64,000 nt of DNA from Entomomonas asaccharolytica (lineage in GTDB: Bacteria; Pseudomonadota; Gammaproteobacteria; Pseudomonadales; Pseudomonadaceae): the NCBI RefSeq assembly GCF_016653615.1, contig NZ_CP067393.1:1813673-1877672 (forward strand), read 5' to 3'. Under the pieces are notes generated by a model that saw only the letters and a program-made list of their open reading frames with translations, made no database searches and was not told the DNA's origin. A program made the position numbers and the translations under genes. Every line of letters starts with the position of its first letter. The first letter of the stretch is position 1. Shown one piece after another: positions 19,604-30,685 of this stretch.

Positions 19604-21358
19604 ATGAAAGCTTATTCGCGTTTTTTATTAGTATTTTCTGTTTTACTGTTTTTAACAGCATGTGATCTGTTACCACTTAACAGTCAAAGTATGCCATCTT
19701 TTAACAATAATCAAGATGCTCCTGAGTATTTAATTGGCCAAGCCAATCAACAAACTAATTCAGAAATAGCTAATCAATACCGACTCATTGCAGCGGATAA
19801 ATATATTAAAGCGAATAATCTTGAAAAAGCTCAAACTATTTTAGGCGAGTTACAACCTCAGCTTAATAACACTCAGCAAATGATTGCTGATACGCTGAAA
19901 GCTAATATTGCTTTAAATAAAAAAGACACTGCAACAGCACTAAATCTTTTAACAAGCAATACTTTCTATCGTTTAGATGAGCAAGAAACTTATTTACAAG
20001 TACGTGTTCGTTTATTAAAAGCCACCGCTTTTGAAACGGATGGCAAACCGTTACAAGCTTTACGTGAACGCTCTTATATTTCCTCATTCTTATCAGGACA
20101 AACCGCGCAAGATAACCAAGATAATATCTGGCGCTTAGCTATGTCAATACCTTTAGAAGTATTGCAGTCAGCAGCAGATGGTGGTGAAACAGGTGGTTGG
20201 TTACAACTGGCTAAGGCGGTGAAAAGTGCCTCTACTTTAGCCGAACAAAAAGAAAATATTAATAACTGGATAGCCGCTAATCCTAATCACCCTGCTGCTA
20301 AAAATCCTCCTGCTGAATTAATGACTATCCAAAACTTAACCACGGAAACCTATACCAAAGTAGCTATCTTATTGCCTCAAAAACAAAAATATGCACAAGC
20401 TATTTATAACGGTTTTATAGCTGCTTATTACCAAGCAGATAATAAAGATAAAATTACTATTAAAGCTTATGAAAGTAGTGACTTTAAATCGATGGATGCT
20501 TTCTATGAGCAAGCTAAAAAGGATGGTATGCAATTAGTAGTGGGTCCTATTGAGAAAAACTTAGTCAATGAACTCAGTAAAAAACCCACATTACCTATCA
20601 CCACCTTGGCTTTAAATTATGCAGATGGTAATAGCCATCCTCCACAACTGTTCCAATTTGGCTTATTACCAGAAGATGAAGCCAGAGAAGCCGCCATTCG
20701 TGCCTTTAGTGATGGACGTCGTCATGCTGTTGCAATAGTGCCTCAAGGAGAATGGGGTAAAAAAGTATTATCTGCTTTCCGTAGCCAGTGGGAAGAGCTA
20801 GGCGGTGTGTTAGAAGGCATTCAATATATAGATCGCCCTGTAGACTTAGACGGCCAAATGGTATCACTGATTGACAAGCTACCAGGCAATGGTATTAAGA
20901 GTACCAGCGATGATGACAATATGCTATTTATGGTAGCAGAACCTGCTATTGCACGCCAAATTAGGGCGCTACTAGTCTATCGTGATGGTGATAAGCTGCC
21001 TGTTTATGCCACTTCACATATCTACACAGGTACACCTGATGCAAACCAAGACAGTGATCTAAATGGAGTACTATTCACTGAAACACCTTGGCTACTATCA
21101 AATAATGACCCTATTCAACAAAGTATCATTAGCCAATGGCCACAAGCTAAAACCAGTTTTGCGAGGCTCTATGCACTTGGTGTTGATACATGGCGCTTAA
21201 CACCCCGTATTTCAGAATTGAAAGCACTGCCTAATAGTCGTGTTGAAGGGCTTTCTGGTGAGTTAACTATTGATAACAAGCAACGTGTTACTCGCAAATT
21301 ACCATGGGCAACGTTTAGTAAGGGTTTAATTCAACCAGCTCCCCCAAATGCCTTATAA
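19604..21358 (+). CDS. lpoA: Penicillin-binding-protein activator LpoA (LppC family lipoprotein)
   Basis: Outer-membrane lipoprotein that reaches through the periplasm to stimulate PBP1A. It has a lipobox LTAC at residues 17-20. The N-terminal TPR-like helical domain (about 30-240) is followed by a C-terminal periplasmic-binding-protein-like fold from 'TYTKVAILLPQKQKYAQAIYNGF' onward. 584 residues is typical for pseudomonads. It starts the run lpoA-yraN-diaA-dolP, overlapping yraN by one base. Confidence 0.93.
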   Translation: MKAYSRFLLVFSVLLFLTACDLLPLNSQSMPSFNNNQDAPEYLIGQANQQTNSEIANQYRLIAADKYIKANNLEKAQTILGELQPQLNNTQQMIADTLKANIALNKKDTATALNLLTSNTFYRLDEQETYLQVRVRLLKATAFETDGKPLQALRERSYISSFLSGQTAQDNQDNIWRLAMSIPLEVLQSAADGGETGGWLQLAKAVKSASTLAEQKENINNWIAANPNHPAAKNPPAELMTIQNLTTETYTKVAILLPQKQKYAQAIYNGFIAAYYQADNKDKITIKAYESSDFKSMDAFYEQAKKDGMQLVVGPIEKNLVNELSKKPTLPITTLALNYADGNSHPPQLFQFGLLPEDEAREAAIRAFSDGRRHAVAIVPQGEWGKKVLSAFRSQWEELGGVLEGIQYIDRPVDLDGQMVSLIDKLPGNGIKSTSDDDNMLFMVAEPAIARQIRALLVYRDGDKLPVYATSHIYTGTPDANQDSDLNGVLFTETPWLLSNNDPIQQSIISQWPQAKTSFARLYALGVDTWRLTPRISELKALPNSRVEGLSGELTIDNKQRVTRKLPWATFSKGLIQPAPPNAL

Positions 21359-21723
21359 TGGCCACCCATTTAGTCATTGGTAAAGCGGCAGAAGAAATGG
21401 CTTTGCAATATTTGCAAAGCCAACATTTAACACTTATCGCTAAAAACTGGCGCTGTAATTATGGTGAAATTGATCTTATTATGACAGATAAACAGTCTGT
21501 TATATTTATAGAAGTTCGTTATCGTAAACAGACATCATGGGGAGAGCCAGCAGAGACTGTTACCTACAGCAAACGTCAAAAACTGATAAAAGCAGCTAGC
21601 CTATTTTTACAGCAAAATAACAGTTTTTCAGCGAAGCCTTGTAGATTTGATGTGATTGCCATGACAGGAGAATTAAAGAATCCTGCTATTAGATGGCTAA
21701 CTAATGCTTTTTCCTTAACTTAG
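21358..21723 (+). CDS. yraN: YraN family (UPF0102) putative endonuclease-like protein
   Basis: 121 residues. The family signature is visible: 'GKAAEEMALQYL' then 'AKNWRCNYGEIDLIMTD...SVIFIEVRYRKQT', where the Glu-Asp and Glu-Val-Arg/Lys residues resemble a restriction-endonuclease-like core (GEIDLI...FVEVK). The role is unproven. It overlaps the lpoA stop (TAATG), so it is coupled to it. Confidence 0.93.
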   Translation: MATHLVIGKAAEEMALQYLQSQHLTLIAKNWRCNYGEIDLIMTDKQSVIFIEVRYRKQTSWGEPAETVTYSKRQKLIKAASLFLQQNNSFSAKPCRFDVIAMTGELKNPAIRWLTNAFSLT

Positions 21724-21741
21724 CATAAAAAGAATTTTAAT

Positions 21742-22323
21742 ATGCAAGAACGTATTCAAGCCTTTTTTCAAGATAGTATTAATACACTTAACCAAGTGGC
21801 TAATGTGCTTAGTGGCGAAATAGAGCAAGCTAGCTATCTTATGGTAAATAGCCTATTAAATGAAGGCAAAGTGTTAAGCTGTGGTAATGGCGAATCAGCT
21901 ATTGCTGCTCAGTATTTCTCCACCAAACTACTTAACCATTTTATTCAAGAACGCCCCAGTCTTCCCTCTATTTCACTGTCTAACCATCCAATCACCTCGG
22001 CTATTGCCAACGATTATGGTTTTTCTGAAATATATTCTAAACAAATTAGAGCATTAGGTAACAATAAAGATATATTATTGGCTATCACAACTAGCAACAA
22101 TTCAGCTAATATTATAGAAGCTATACATGCAGCTCATGATAGAGGAATGACTGTTATTGCCTTAACAGGAACTGACTGTAGTGCAATTAAAGCCTCGCTA
22201 TTAGCAAGTGATATTGAGATTTGTGTACCAACCTATAAAATAGTACAGATCCAAGAGGCTCACTTACTGATTATTGATGGTTTGTGCAATCTAATCGATT
22301 ATCAATTATTTGGAAGCGACTAA
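21742..22323 (+). CDS. diaA: SIS-domain protein DiaA / phosphoheptose-isomerase-like
   Basis: 193 residues, one SIS domain. 'LSCGNGESAIAAQYFSTKLLNHF' near residue 46 and 'LAITTSNNSANIIEAIHAA' near 115 are the sugar-phosphate binding loops. In the yraN-diaA-dolP context it is DiaA, which binds DnaA and promotes timely initiation in E. coli. Pseudomonas homologues are often annotated as GmhA, and sequence alone does not decide. The stop overlaps the dolP ATG. Confidence 0.87.
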   Translation: MQERIQAFFQDSINTLNQVANVLSGEIEQASYLMVNSLLNEGKVLSCGNGESAIAAQYFSTKLLNHFIQERPSLPSISLSNHPITSAIANDYGFSEIYSKQIRALGNNKDILLAITTSNNSANIIEAIHAAHDRGMTVIALTGTDCSAIKASLLASDIEICVPTYKIVQIQEAHLLIIDGLCNLIDYQLFGSD

Positions 22324-22904
22324 TGAACAAAAAACACTCTCTACTTACTCTACTCATGTTAGTACTTGTACTATCTGGCTGTTCAAGTGTGGTTGGAACA
22401 ACGCGTAATAAGCCAGTACAAGATGACTTAGGTACACGTACTTGGGGTGCTAAAATTGATGACTCGCTCATTGAAACCAAAGTAGCGGTTAATGTTGCTA
22501 AAGCCGACCCTAAACTAGACGATGATTCTCGCATTGTTGTTGTGAGTTTTAATGGCATTGTATTACTTGCAGGACAAGTACCTAATGCCAACTTAAAACC
22601 TATTGCCGTAAAGGCTGCCTCTCAAGGAATACAAGGTATTAAGCAGGTGCATGATGACTTGCAAGTAGGCCCTGTTGCAGGCTTCTTAGCCCGTAGCAGT
22701 GACTCATGGATAACCAGTAAAGTTAAATCATCCATGACATTTAAAGCTGAAATTCCAGCAAGTCGTATTAAAGTTGTCACTGAAAATGGTATCGTTTATC
22801 TGTTAGGACTCGTTACCCATAAAGAAGGCAAAGCAGCCTCTGAAGCCGCTAAAAATATTTCTGGTGTACAACGGGTTGTGATGGTATTTGAATATATTGA
22901 TTAA
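22323..22904 (+). CDS. dolP: BON-domain outer-membrane lipoprotein DolP (YraP)
   Basis: 193 residues starting MNKKHSLLTLL, with lipobox LSGC at about residue 17-20. Two BON domains follow: first 'DDSLIETKVAVNVAKADPKLDDDSRIVVVSFNGIVLLAGQVP', then 'DSWITSKVKSSMTFKAEIPASRIKVVTENGIVYLLG'. DolP supports outer-membrane integrity and lipoprotein quality in known bacteria. I chose ATG 22323 (TAATG overlap with diaA). An in-frame ATG at 22284 would bury the lipoprotein signal. Confidence 0.92.
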   Translation: MNKKHSLLTLLMLVLVLSGCSSVVGTTRNKPVQDDLGTRTWGAKIDDSLIETKVAVNVAKADPKLDDDSRIVVVSFNGIVLLAGQVPNANLKPIAVKAASQGIQGIKQVHDDLQVGPVAGFLARSSDSWITSKVKSSMTFKAEIPASRIKVVTENGIVYLLGLVTHKEGKAASEAAKNISGVQRVVMVFEYID

Positions 22905-22914
22905 CTGAATTTAT

Positions 22915-22940
22915 AAAAGGGGAAAATTAATTCCCCTTTT
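22915..22940 (+). terminator. Terminator of the lpoA-yraN-diaA-dolP unit
   Basis: Stem AAAAGGGGAA / TTCCCCTTTT with a 6-nt loop and T-rich tail, 11 nt after the dolP stop. It may also serve the convergent zinc-finger gene. Confidence 0.85.
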
Positions 22941-22957
22941 ATTTAATTACTATTATT

Positions 22958-23236
22958 CTATCTTAACTGACTGTCTTTGCTGCCCCGTCGATTATATAGG
23001 TTTAGCTCTTTAGCTTGTTGCTTATCAAATTCCTGCTGACAATTAATACAATACCTAACACCAAGTAAAGCTTTACGCCTTGCTTCAGGAATAGGCTCAC
23101 CGCATTCTTCACAGAACTCTGAGCTTTGTTGATTTGGATTTAGGTTTAATTGTTGTTTAGCATGCTGTACTGCATCAGCAATACTACTTTCAATTTGTTC
23201 ACTTACTGCATCATCAGATGCCCAACCACTAGCCAT
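22958..23236 (-). CDS. DksA/TraR-type C4 zinc-finger protein (YbiI-like)
   Basis: 92 residues from ATG 23236 (MASGWASDDA). The C-terminal half has CEECGEPIPEARRKALLGVRYCINCQ pattern (CxxC-17-CxxC), the DksA/TraR zinc finger. The coiled-coil region of DksA is missing, so it resembles short YbiI-like members of unknown role. An in-frame TTG at 23251 adds only five residues; AAGG upstream fits ATG 23236 better. Confidence 0.85.
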   Translation of the reverse strand: MASGWASDDAVSEQIESSIADAVQHAKQQLNLNPNQQSSEFCEECGEPIPEARRKALLGVRYCINCQQEFDKQQAKELNLYNRRGSKDSQLR

Positions 23237-23372
23237 AACTATAGCCTTCAACTTATTGAGGATACTTATTTATTATATGGTTACTGGTTAGTCACTTTTC
23301 AATAATCAAATAGTAAAAAACCGCTATTTAGGATAATAAATAACGGCAATTGGCAAACAAAGTAGTGAAAAA

Positions 23373-23951
23373 CTATTGGCGAACACCTTCAATTGATAAA
23401 ATCATTTCAACTGTTTCACTGGCAGGACCTAAATCATAATTGATACCAAAGTCTTTTAGTTTTAGCGTAGTAGTACCTAGGAAACCTGCACGATAACCGC
23501 CCCAAGGATCTTTTCCTTCACCAATAAATTCAGCATTAATGGTAATAGGTTTAGTAACACCATGCAGTGTTAAGTCACCTTCAATATCAAACTTGTTGTC
23601 TTGTTTTGGTATTACTTTTGTAGAAACAAAACTTGCTTGTGGGAACTTTGCCACATTTAACAGATCAGCTGAACTAATGTGTTCATTACGTTTCTCATGG
23701 TTAGTATCAACACTTTTAGTATTGATCACTACATTGACTTTATCTGCTGTGGGATTAGCTTTATCATAAGTAAATGTACCTGAGAAATCTCTAAAAGTTC
23801 CATACAGCCAGCTATAACCTAAATGGCTAATACGGAAATTAACAAAGGCATGTTGCCCTTCTTGATCAATCTTATAATTAGCCGCGTTAACAATGGGTGC
23901 TACTGCTAGTAAACTGGTAATAGCCGTTGTGATTATTGCTTTTTTAAACAT
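23373..23951 (-). CDS. YceI-family periplasmic protein
   Basis: 192 residues with a Sec signal peptide (about 1-23, ending VNA-AN). The mature part is the YceI lipocalin-like barrel: '[26 protein letters not shown]', '[17 protein letters not shown]', '[21 protein letters not shown]'. Members bind isoprenoids such as octaprenyl pyrophosphate or amides in the periplasm, and some are base- or acid-induced. It stands alone. Confidence 0.92.
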   Translation of the reverse strand: MFKKAIITTAITSLLAVAPIVNAANYKIDQEGQHAFVNFRISHLGYSWLYGTFRDFSGTFTYDKANPTADKVNVVINTKSVDTNHEKRNEHISSADLLNVAKFPQASFVSTKVIPKQDNKFDIEGDLTLHGVTKPITINAEFIGEGKDPWGGYRAGFLGTTTLKLKDFGINYDLGPASETVEMILSIEGVRQ

Positions 23952-24085
23952 AAATTATCCTAAAACATCATAATTAATAATGGCGAATAGTTTATGTATG
24001 CTTAACCAATAAATAAATAGTCAAAAGGGTTTAGACTGTTCCAATTATGGAATAATTATTCTGAATTCTCTTAAAAATAAATAAA

Positions 24086-24111
24086 AAATAGAGCTAATTA
24101 AGCTCCATTTT
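24086..24111 (-). terminator. Terminator of metH
   Basis: Stem GAGCT / AGCTC extended by ATTT pairs (one mismatch). On the reverse strand it is followed by TTTTTTATT, 8 bp past the metH stop. Confidence 0.75.
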
Positions 24112-24118
24112 ATATAAA

Positions 24119-27100
24119 TTATTTGTCATACCCTAGATTAGGTGCTAACCAACGTTCTACCTCTTCAACAGGCATATTTTTACGTTTAGCATAGTTTTCT
24201 ACTTGATCTTGATAAATCTTACCCACGCCAAAGTATTTAGCCTGAGGGTTAGCAAAAAACCAACCACTAATCGCAGCGGTAGGCCACATTGCATAGTTTT
24301 CAGTGAGTGTTACTTTACTTTGATTATGCTGATCTAATAATTCAAATAAGGTAGCTTTTTCAGTATGATCTGGGCAAGCTGGATAGCCTGGCGCAGGTCT
24401 TATCCCTTGATATTGCTCTTTAATCAATGCTTCATTATCTAATGACTCATTTGCTGCATAACCCCAATAGTTTGTACGTATTTGCGCATGTAGCCATTCA
24501 GTACAGGCTTCTACAAAGCGATCAGCGAGGGCTTTAACCATAATAGCATTATAATCATCTTGCTTAGCTTCATACTGCGCCACCAGTTCATTAACACCGA
24601 TACCAGCAGTTACAATAAAGCCGCCTATATAATCAGTAACACCTGTAGCTTTTGGGGCAATAAAATCAGCTAGGGAATAGCTTTTTGCTCCCGCAGCTTT
24701 AATTTGTTGTTGGCGTAGATGATGCAATGTAGTGACTATTTGACCATTTTCATCATAAAGCTCAATATCATCATTATCAATTTGATTAGCCGCCCAAAAA
24801 CCAAAGGTCGCACGCGCTTTAATCAATTTACCATCAATAATCATTTGCAGCATTTGCTGAGCATCATGGAATAATTTAGTGGCTTCCTCTCCTACCACTT
24901 CATCAGTGAGTATACGAGGGTATTTACCTGCCAAATCCCAAGAAATAAAGAAAGGTGTCCAATCGATATAATCCACTAAAGCAGCTAAATCGATATCTTC
25001 TAACACTTTCGTACCAATAAACTGTGGTTTAGTGGCTGTAAAGCCTTGCCAATCAATTTGAGGTTTGTTAGCAATAGCTTCTGGATAAGAAAGGTATTTA
25101 GCTGTTTGGCTACGCTTACTCATTCTTTCTCTAATTTGCTGATACTCATCACGCGTCTTGGCCACTAAATCTGGCTTCATTTCTTTAGAAAGTAACTGAG
25201 TAGCCACACCTACTGCACGCGAAGCGTCAGAAGTATAGATAGCGATATCATTTTGGTATTGTGGCTCAATCTTTACAGCAGTATGCGCTTTAGAGGTTGT
25301 TGCACCACCAATCATTAACGGTATATTAAAGCCTTGTCGTTGCATTTCTTTGGCAACATGTACCATCTCATCAAGTGAGGGAGTAATTAGACCAGATAAA
25401 CCGATAATATCTACTTTTTCTGCAATGGCTGTTTGTAAGATTTTTTCGCAGGGAACCATTACCCCTAAATCAACCACATCATAACCATTACAACCTAACA
25501 CAACGCCTACAATATTTTTACCAATATCATGTACATCACCTTTTACGGTTGCAACTAAGATTTTACCTTTGGCTTCTTTTTGATCGCCTTTTTCAGCTTC
25601 AATAAAAGGCACAAGATGGGCTACTGACTGCTTCATAACCCTTGCTGATTTTACCACCTGTGGTAAAAACATTTTACCATCACCAAATAAGTCGCCTACG
25701 ATATTCATCCCAGCCATAAGTGGGCCTTCAATCACTTCGATGGGACGCTTACATTGTAAACGGCATTCTTCCGTATCTTCGACAATATAAGTAGTAATAC
25801 CTTTAACTAAAGCATATTCTAAGCGTTTTCCAACAGGTAAATTACGCCACTCTTCTGTTTCAGCTTCTTTAGTCGCCCCATCACCACGATATTTCTCAGC
25901 AACTTCTAATAATGCTTCGGTTGCTTGGCCATTGCGATTTAGAATAACATCTTCTACTCTGTCTCTAAGCTCTTGCGGAATGTCATCATAAATCGCTAGT
26001 TGTCCTGCGTTGACAATCCCCATAGATAAGCCATTTTTAATGGCGTAATATAAAAATACTGAGTGAATCGCTTCTCGAACAGGGTTATTACCACGAAATG
26101 AGAAAGAAACGTTAGAAACTCCACCAGAACTTAGGGCATAGGGTAAATTATCACGTATATAAGCACAGGCATTAATAAAATCTACCGCATAGTTATTATG
26201 CTCTTCTATCCCTGTAGCTACTGCAAAGATATTGGCATCAAAAATAATATCTTCTGCTGGAAAACCTACTTCATTCACCAAAATATCATAGGAACGTTTG
26301 CAAATCTCTTTTTTACGTGCTTCTGTATCCGCTTGTCCTTGTTCATCAAAGGCCATTACAATAACCGCTGCACCATAACGCTTGCAAAGTTTAGCATGCT
26401 GTAAAAAAGGCTCTACCCCCTCTTTTAAACTAATGGAGTTAACAATTCCTTTACCTTGTATACATTTTAATCCTGCTTCGATAACTTCCCATTTAGAGGA
26501 ATCAACCATTATAGGTACACGGGAAATATCAGGTTCAGAAGCCACCATATTTAAGAAGGTAACCATTGCCGCTTGCGAGTCAAGCATGCCTTCATCCATA
26601 TTAATATCAATGATTTGCGCACCTGACTCCACTTGTTGCTGTGCTACTTCTAAAGCTTCTGCATAGTTACCTTCACGAATTAATCGAGCAAATTTAGCTG
26701 AACCTGTAATATTGGTACGCTCGCCTACATTGACAAATAATGAATCACGGGTAATATTAAAAGGTTCTAACCCTGCTAAACGGCAAGCTTTTGCAATTTC
26801 AGGAATCGGACGGGGTGCTATATTACTGACTACTTCTGCAATTGCTTTTATATGGGCTGGATTAGTACCACAACAACCACCCACAATATTTAAATAACCA
26901 GCCTCTGCAAACTCTTTAATAATAGCCGACATTTGTTCTGGTGTCTCATCATACTCACCAAAGGCATTGGGTAAACCTGCATTAGGATGAGCAGAAACAT
27001 AGGTATCTGCCTTATCTGAAAGCTCTGCTAGATAAGGACGTAACTCTTGCGCACCTAAGGCACAGTTTAAGCCTACCGAAATAGGATTAGCATGGCGAAT

Positions 27101-27811
27101 AGAGTTCCAGAAAGCTTCGGTTGTTTGGCCTGATAAAGTACGGCCAGAAGCATCGGTGATAGTCCCTGAGATCATAATAGGTAAGCTAATACCTAGTTCT
27201 TCAAATACACCTTGTACAGCGAAAATAGCGGCTTTGGCATTTAAGGTATCGAAGATCGTTTCTATTAAAATAAAATCAGCACCACCTTCAACAAGCCCTT
27301 TAGTGGATTCTGTGTAGTTTGTTACTAATTCATCAAAACTAATATTACGGAAACTTGGGCTATTTACATCAGGAGATATAGAACAGGTACGACTTGTGGG
27401 GCCTAACACTCCTGCTACAAATCTAGGCTTTTCAGGTGTTTCTAAGGTTTTTTGGTCTGCTACTTGGCGTGCAATACGCGCACCTTCAAAGTTTAACTCA
27501 TAAACCAAACTTTCCATACCATAATCAGCTTGTGAAACACTGGTTGAGTTAAAAGTGTTGGTTTCTAATATATCAGCGCCAGCATCTAAATAGGCTTTTT
27601 CTATTTCTGCAATAATGGTTGGTTGAGTCAGTAACAATAAGTCATTATTACCTTTTACATCCATTGGCCAATCGGCAAAACGCTCGCCACGAAAATCTTT
27701 TTCCTCTAGCTTATAGCTTTGAATCATCGTTCCCATTCCACCATCGAGAATAAGAATACGATTTTTTAAAGCTTCTTGAAAAGCTGAAAGACGGGCAGCA
27801 CGATCTAACAT
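24119..27811 (-). CDS. metH: Cobalamin-dependent methionine synthase
   Basis: Transfers a methyl group from methyl-tetrahydrofolate to homocysteine through cobalamin. Its 1230 residues carry all four modules: homocysteine domain with the zinc-site [14 protein letters not shown] near 310, pterin domain from about 355, B12 domain with [12 protein letters not shown] near 757 (cobalt-ligand His) and [11 protein letters not shown], and the SAM-binding activation domain with [15 protein letters not shown] near 1134. The length is normal. No cobalamin or SAM riboswitch is seen in the 126 bp upstream. Confidence 0.98.
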   Translation of the reverse strand: MLDRAARLSAFQEALKNRILILDGGMGTMIQSYKLEEKDFRGERFADWPMDVKGNNDLLLLTQPTIIAEIEKAYLDAGADILETNTFNSTSVSQADYGMESLVYELNFEGARIARQVADQKTLETPEKPRFVAGVLGPTSRTCSISPDVNSPSFRNISFDELVTNYTESTKGLVEGGADFILIETIFDTLNAKAAIFAVQGVFEELGISLPIMISGTITDASGRTLSGQTTEAFWNSIRHANPISVGLNCALGAQELRPYLAELSDKADTYVSAHPNAGLPNAFGEYDETPEQMSAIIKEFAEAGYLNIVGGCCGTNPAHIKAIAEVVSNIAPRPIPEIAKACRLAGLEPFNITRDSLFVNVGERTNITGSAKFARLIREGNYAEALEVAQQQVESGAQIIDINMDEGMLDSQAAMVTFLNMVASEPDISRVPIMVDSSKWEVIEAGLKCIQGKGIVNSISLKEGVEPFLQHAKLCKRYGAAVIVMAFDEQGQADTEARKKEICKRSYDILVNEVGFPAEDIIFDANIFAVATGIEEHNNYAVDFINACAYIRDNLPYALSSGGVSNVSFSFRGNNPVREAIHSVFLYYAIKNGLSMGIVNAGQLAIYDDIPQELRDRVEDVILNRNGQATEALLEVAEKYRGDGATKEAETEEWRNLPVGKRLEYALVKGITTYIVEDTEECRLQCKRPIEVIEGPLMAGMNIVGDLFGDGKMFLPQVVKSARVMKQSVAHLVPFIEAEKGDQKEAKGKILVATVKGDVHDIGKNIVGVVLGCNGYDVVDLGVMVPCEKILQTAIAEKVDIIGLSGLITPSLDEMVHVAKEMQRQGFNIPLMIGGATTSKAHTAVKIEPQYQNDIAIYTSDASRAVGVATQLLSKEMKPDLVAKTRDEYQQIRERMSKRSQTAKYLSYPEAIANKPQIDWQGFTATKPQFIGTKVLEDIDLAALVDYIDWTPFFISWDLAGKYPRILTDEVVGEEATKLFHDAQQMLQMIIDGKLIKARATFGFWAANQIDNDDIELYDENGQIVTTLHHLRQQQIKAAGAKSYSLADFIAPKATGVTDYIGGFIVTAGIGVNELVAQYEAKQDDYNAIMVKALADRFVEACTEWLHAQIRTNYWGYAANESLDNEALIKEQYQGIRPAPGYPACPDHTEKATLFELLDQHNQSKVTLTENYAMWPTAAISGWFFANPQAKYFGVGKIYQDQVENYAKRKNMPVEEVERWLAPNLGYDK

Positions 27812-27937
27812 TGCAACAATACCTAATAGGAAATGGGTTAAAACTGCTTATTATAATGAATTATCAGTAAGATTAGGAAGAATACTAATGATTTATTAAT
27901 TATAAGTATATTATTAAATGGCCAATCACTTTTTATA

Positions 27938-28819
27938 TTAAGATAAGTGTTGCACGATATCTAATAACCTTTTAACGGTTGCTGCATTCTCATCAAACCA
28001 CGCCAAGGCTAATTGAGCGGTTGGAATAGGTTTAGCAAACTCCCTATAACACACACCTTTGAGTTTAATTTGGGATAATGATGCAGGTACAACGGAAATC
28101 CCTAAACCTGCTGCCACTAGATTGATTACTGAAGAAATTTGCGGTGCAGGTTGGCCTATTTGTGGCGTAAATCCTGCTTCATGACACAGTTTAAAAAGTG
28201 AACTATATAAGGTAGTTCCTGGTGCAGCAGGAATAAAAATAAATGACTCTTTCGCTAAATCGGTTATTTTCAATAACTTTTTTCTAGCTAAGGTGTGAGT
28301 AGAGGGTAAAGCAATCACCATTGGCTCTTCAGGTAGATAGTGTAACTTTATGCCCTCTGGCATTGAATCAATCGGCCTTATAAAAGCAGTATCTAAATGA
28401 TTGTCTAACAGGCGTTGTAATAGATAGGTTGTATTGATTTCTTCTAGCGTTAACGCTACAGCAGGGAAATTCTTTTTAAAAGTTCTGATACTTGTAGGAA
28501 CAATAGGATTAAATGTTGCCGCACCAGTAAAACCTAAGCGTAATTGACCAATTTCACCCTTCGCAGCTTGTTGAGCTATTCGCTTAGCTAACTCTGCATT
28601 ATCTAAAGTCCGCTTGGCTTCAATTTCAAACATTACGCCTGCAGGTGTCAATACTACGCCATGGGCAGTACGCTGAAAAAGCAATACCCCCAACTCATCT
28701 TCTAGATTTTTAATTTGCATACTTAAGGGTGGCTGAGCAATTCCTAATTGCTCTGCTGCCCTTGTCATATTGCCTTCTTTAGCGACTGCTAAGAAGTACC
28801 TTAAATGTCTTAATTCCAT
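27938..28819 (-). CDS. LysR-family transcriptional regulator
   Basis: 293 residues. The N-terminal winged helix-turn-helix 'MELRHLRYFLAVAKEGNMTRAAEQLGIAQPPLSMQI' is of the BenM/CatM-like subset of LysR regulators, followed by a substrate-binding domain from about residue 92. It is divergent from an MFS carrier gene, which it likely controls. The 137-bp gap between them contains a TTGCAACATGC segment and AT-rich stretches but no operator I can define. The inducer is unknown. Confidence 0.92.
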   Translation of the reverse strand: MELRHLRYFLAVAKEGNMTRAAEQLGIAQPPLSMQIKNLEDELGVLLFQRTAHGVVLTPAGVMFEIEAKRTLDNAELAKRIAQQAAKGEIGQLRLGFTGAATFNPIVPTSIRTFKKNFPAVALTLEEINTTYLLQRLLDNHLDTAFIRPIDSMPEGIKLHYLPEEPMVIALPSTHTLARKKLLKITDLAKESFIFIPAAPGTTLYSSLFKLCHEAGFTPQIGQPAPQISSVINLVAAGLGISVVPASLSQIKLKGVCYREFAKPIPTAQLALAWFDENAATVKRLLDIVQHLS

Positions 28820-28956
28820 ATATAAAATATATAAAGATAGCCAGTTTAATATATTGGACAGAATAACATATTCATAGCAGAATAGCTAAATCTTGCAACA
28901 TGCTAAGTATCTCAATGTAAAAGCCTTATCTTGGAAAAATTAACCACTTATAACCT

Positions 28957-30165
28957 ATGAATAGATTAAAGTATTTATTGGCCATAGATCGCAATGCCGC
29001 ACAACCCACATTAATGGCCATCTTCTTGATAGGTTTTGCACAGATTCTTGTATGGGGTGGTTCATTCTTCTTATTAGCGGTATTAGCTAGACCTATCATG
29101 GCGGAAACGGGTTGGTCGCGGCAATGGGTTTATGGTGCGTTATCTCTTGGTATCTTTATTTCTGGCTTGCTATTACCTTACGGTGGCAAATATATTGCTA
29201 ATAAGGGCGGTAGAAATGTGCTTGCCTATAGCGGTATAACAACCGCTGTTGGTCTGATTATTATAGGTTTTACTTCTTCCCTTAGTGTGTTTATGTTGGC
29301 TTGGTGTGTGCTAGGAATCGCTATGGCTATGGGGTTATACGATGCTTTGTTTGCCACCTTAGGGGATACTTACCGCGCCAATGCTAAAAAAGCCATTGTG
29401 ACAGTCACCTTAATTTCTGGCTTTTGTACCTCAATAGTATGGCCATTGCTTGCTTATGGTGTAAGTCATATTGGTTGGCGTAATACTTGTTTTGTATGGG
29501 CGGTGGTTTTAATAATTACTATCTTTCCTATTTATTGGTTTTGTTTACCCAAGGTATCCAAACCTAGATTGCCAAAAAATACAGTTACTAAGCAGTCTAT
29601 TACTATTGATAAAACAATCTATACATTAATGTCTTATATCTTTATGTTGACTGCCGTTATTATGACTGCTGTCACGGTGCAATTAATCGATCTGCTGCAA
29701 GAAGAAGGTTTTAAACTGGCTGCTGCCATTGCCATTAGTGCGTTAATTGGACCGACACAAGTAGCTGCACGAATACTTGATATAATTATTCATATTAGCC
29801 ACCCTATTTGGTCACTCTGTTTATCTGTTATATTAGTATTTCTAGGAATGGCACTGATCTGTATTGTGCCTAAATATGCAGCCTTGGCTGTTATTTTCTA
29901 TAGTGCAGGCAATGGTTTAAGATCTATCGTACGTGGGACATTACCATTAGCTATTTTAAAAGCCGAAGAATACGCTTTAGTAATGGGGAAAATAGCACGT
30001 CCTTCTTTAATTGCACAATCTTTAACACCTTTTTTATTTGGTATATTACTCGAACAAATGGGGGCAAAGGCTGTATTCTCCACTCTAGCAGTTATTGCGG
30101 CTATTACAGTATTACTTTGCTTGTCACTTACTGTACAACTTAAAAAGAAAGGCTTTTTAAACTAA
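28957..30165 (+). CDS. MFS transporter
   Basis: 402 residues, about twelve membrane segments. 'SGLLLPYGGKYIANKGGRN' lies in the loop 2-3 position (MFS signature, degenerate), with 'GWSRQWVYGALSLGIFISGLL' before it. The substrate is unknown. It is divergent from the LysR gene, suggesting a regulated uptake or efflux pair. Confidence 0.88.
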   Translation: MNRLKYLLAIDRNAAQPTLMAIFLIGFAQILVWGGSFFLLAVLARPIMAETGWSRQWVYGALSLGIFISGLLLPYGGKYIANKGGRNVLAYSGITTAVGLIIIGFTSSLSVFMLAWCVLGIAMAMGLYDALFATLGDTYRANAKKAIVTVTLISGFCTSIVWPLLAYGVSHIGWRNTCFVWAVVLIITIFPIYWFCLPKVSKPRLPKNTVTKQSITIDKTIYTLMSYIFMLTAVIMTAVTVQLIDLLQEEGFKLAAAIAISALIGPTQVAARILDIIIHISHPIWSLCLSVILVFLGMALICIVPKYAALAVIFYSAGNGLRSIVRGTLPLAILKAEEYALVMGKIARPSLIAQSLTPFLFGILLEQMGAKAVFSTLAVIAAITVLLCLSLTVQLKKKGFLN

Positions 30166-30298
30166 TTACCAATATCCTAATATTTATCAATGTAATACAT
30201 TACTAAAGCAGTTATAATATAAAATCAGGATCAATGAATTTAAATCTTTTGATTTTGATAACAGCAATAAATATCACTATTACATTTAAGGATATAAC

Positions 30299-30589
30299 AT
30301 GAAAAAGATTTTATTAGGTTTAGTTGTTGCTTCTTTCTCTGCTTCAGTTATGGCGGCTGAATTAGTTACAGAATGCCAAGATTATTTTAAAGAAGCAGAT
30401 GCTGCCTTAGAAGCTTCATTAGACACCATTAAAGCACAAGGTCTCGATCCTGAAACAGTTAAAGCGCAATATGAAGCATCCAAAACTCAATTTACTGCAT
30501 TATCAGCAGATCAACAAAAATCTGTTTGTAAGCAAGCATTAGATGCATTAGAGCAATCTAAAAAAGCTCAAGCTGCTGCAGCTCAGTAA
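30299..30589 (+). CDS. Small periplasmic protein, DUF5339-like
   Basis: 96 residues with a Sec signal peptide (MKKILLGLVVASFSASVMA-AE). The mature part is helical and Ala/Gln-rich, with two cysteines ('TECQDYF' and 'SVCKQAL') that probably form a disulphide. The layout resembles DUF5339 proteins from memory. 'AAGGATATAAC' precedes the ATG. The function is unknown. Confidence 0.75.
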   Translation: MKKILLGLVVASFSASVMAAELVTECQDYFKEADAALEASLDTIKAQGLDPETVKAQYEASKTQFTALSADQQKSVCKQALDALEQSKKAQAAAAQ

Positions 30590-30601
30590 TAATATTAGTT
30601 G

Positions 30602-30635
30602 CCTAAAGAAGAGTTAAAATAATTTCTTCTTTAGG
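30602..30635 (+). terminator. Terminator after the DUF5339-like gene
   Basis: Stem CCTAAAGAAGA / TCTTCTTTAGG, 12-nt loop, 13 nt past the stop codon. Confidence 0.75.
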
Positions 30636-30685
30636 TATTGTTAAGATGAACAAGCAACTACTTTCAAACTAATGCCAATTAACCG

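Noticed and set aside
27812-27937. Cobalamin or SAM riboswitch upstream of metH
   Set aside because: The 126-bp spacer shows no conserved B12-box or SAM-box pattern and is too short for most of these.
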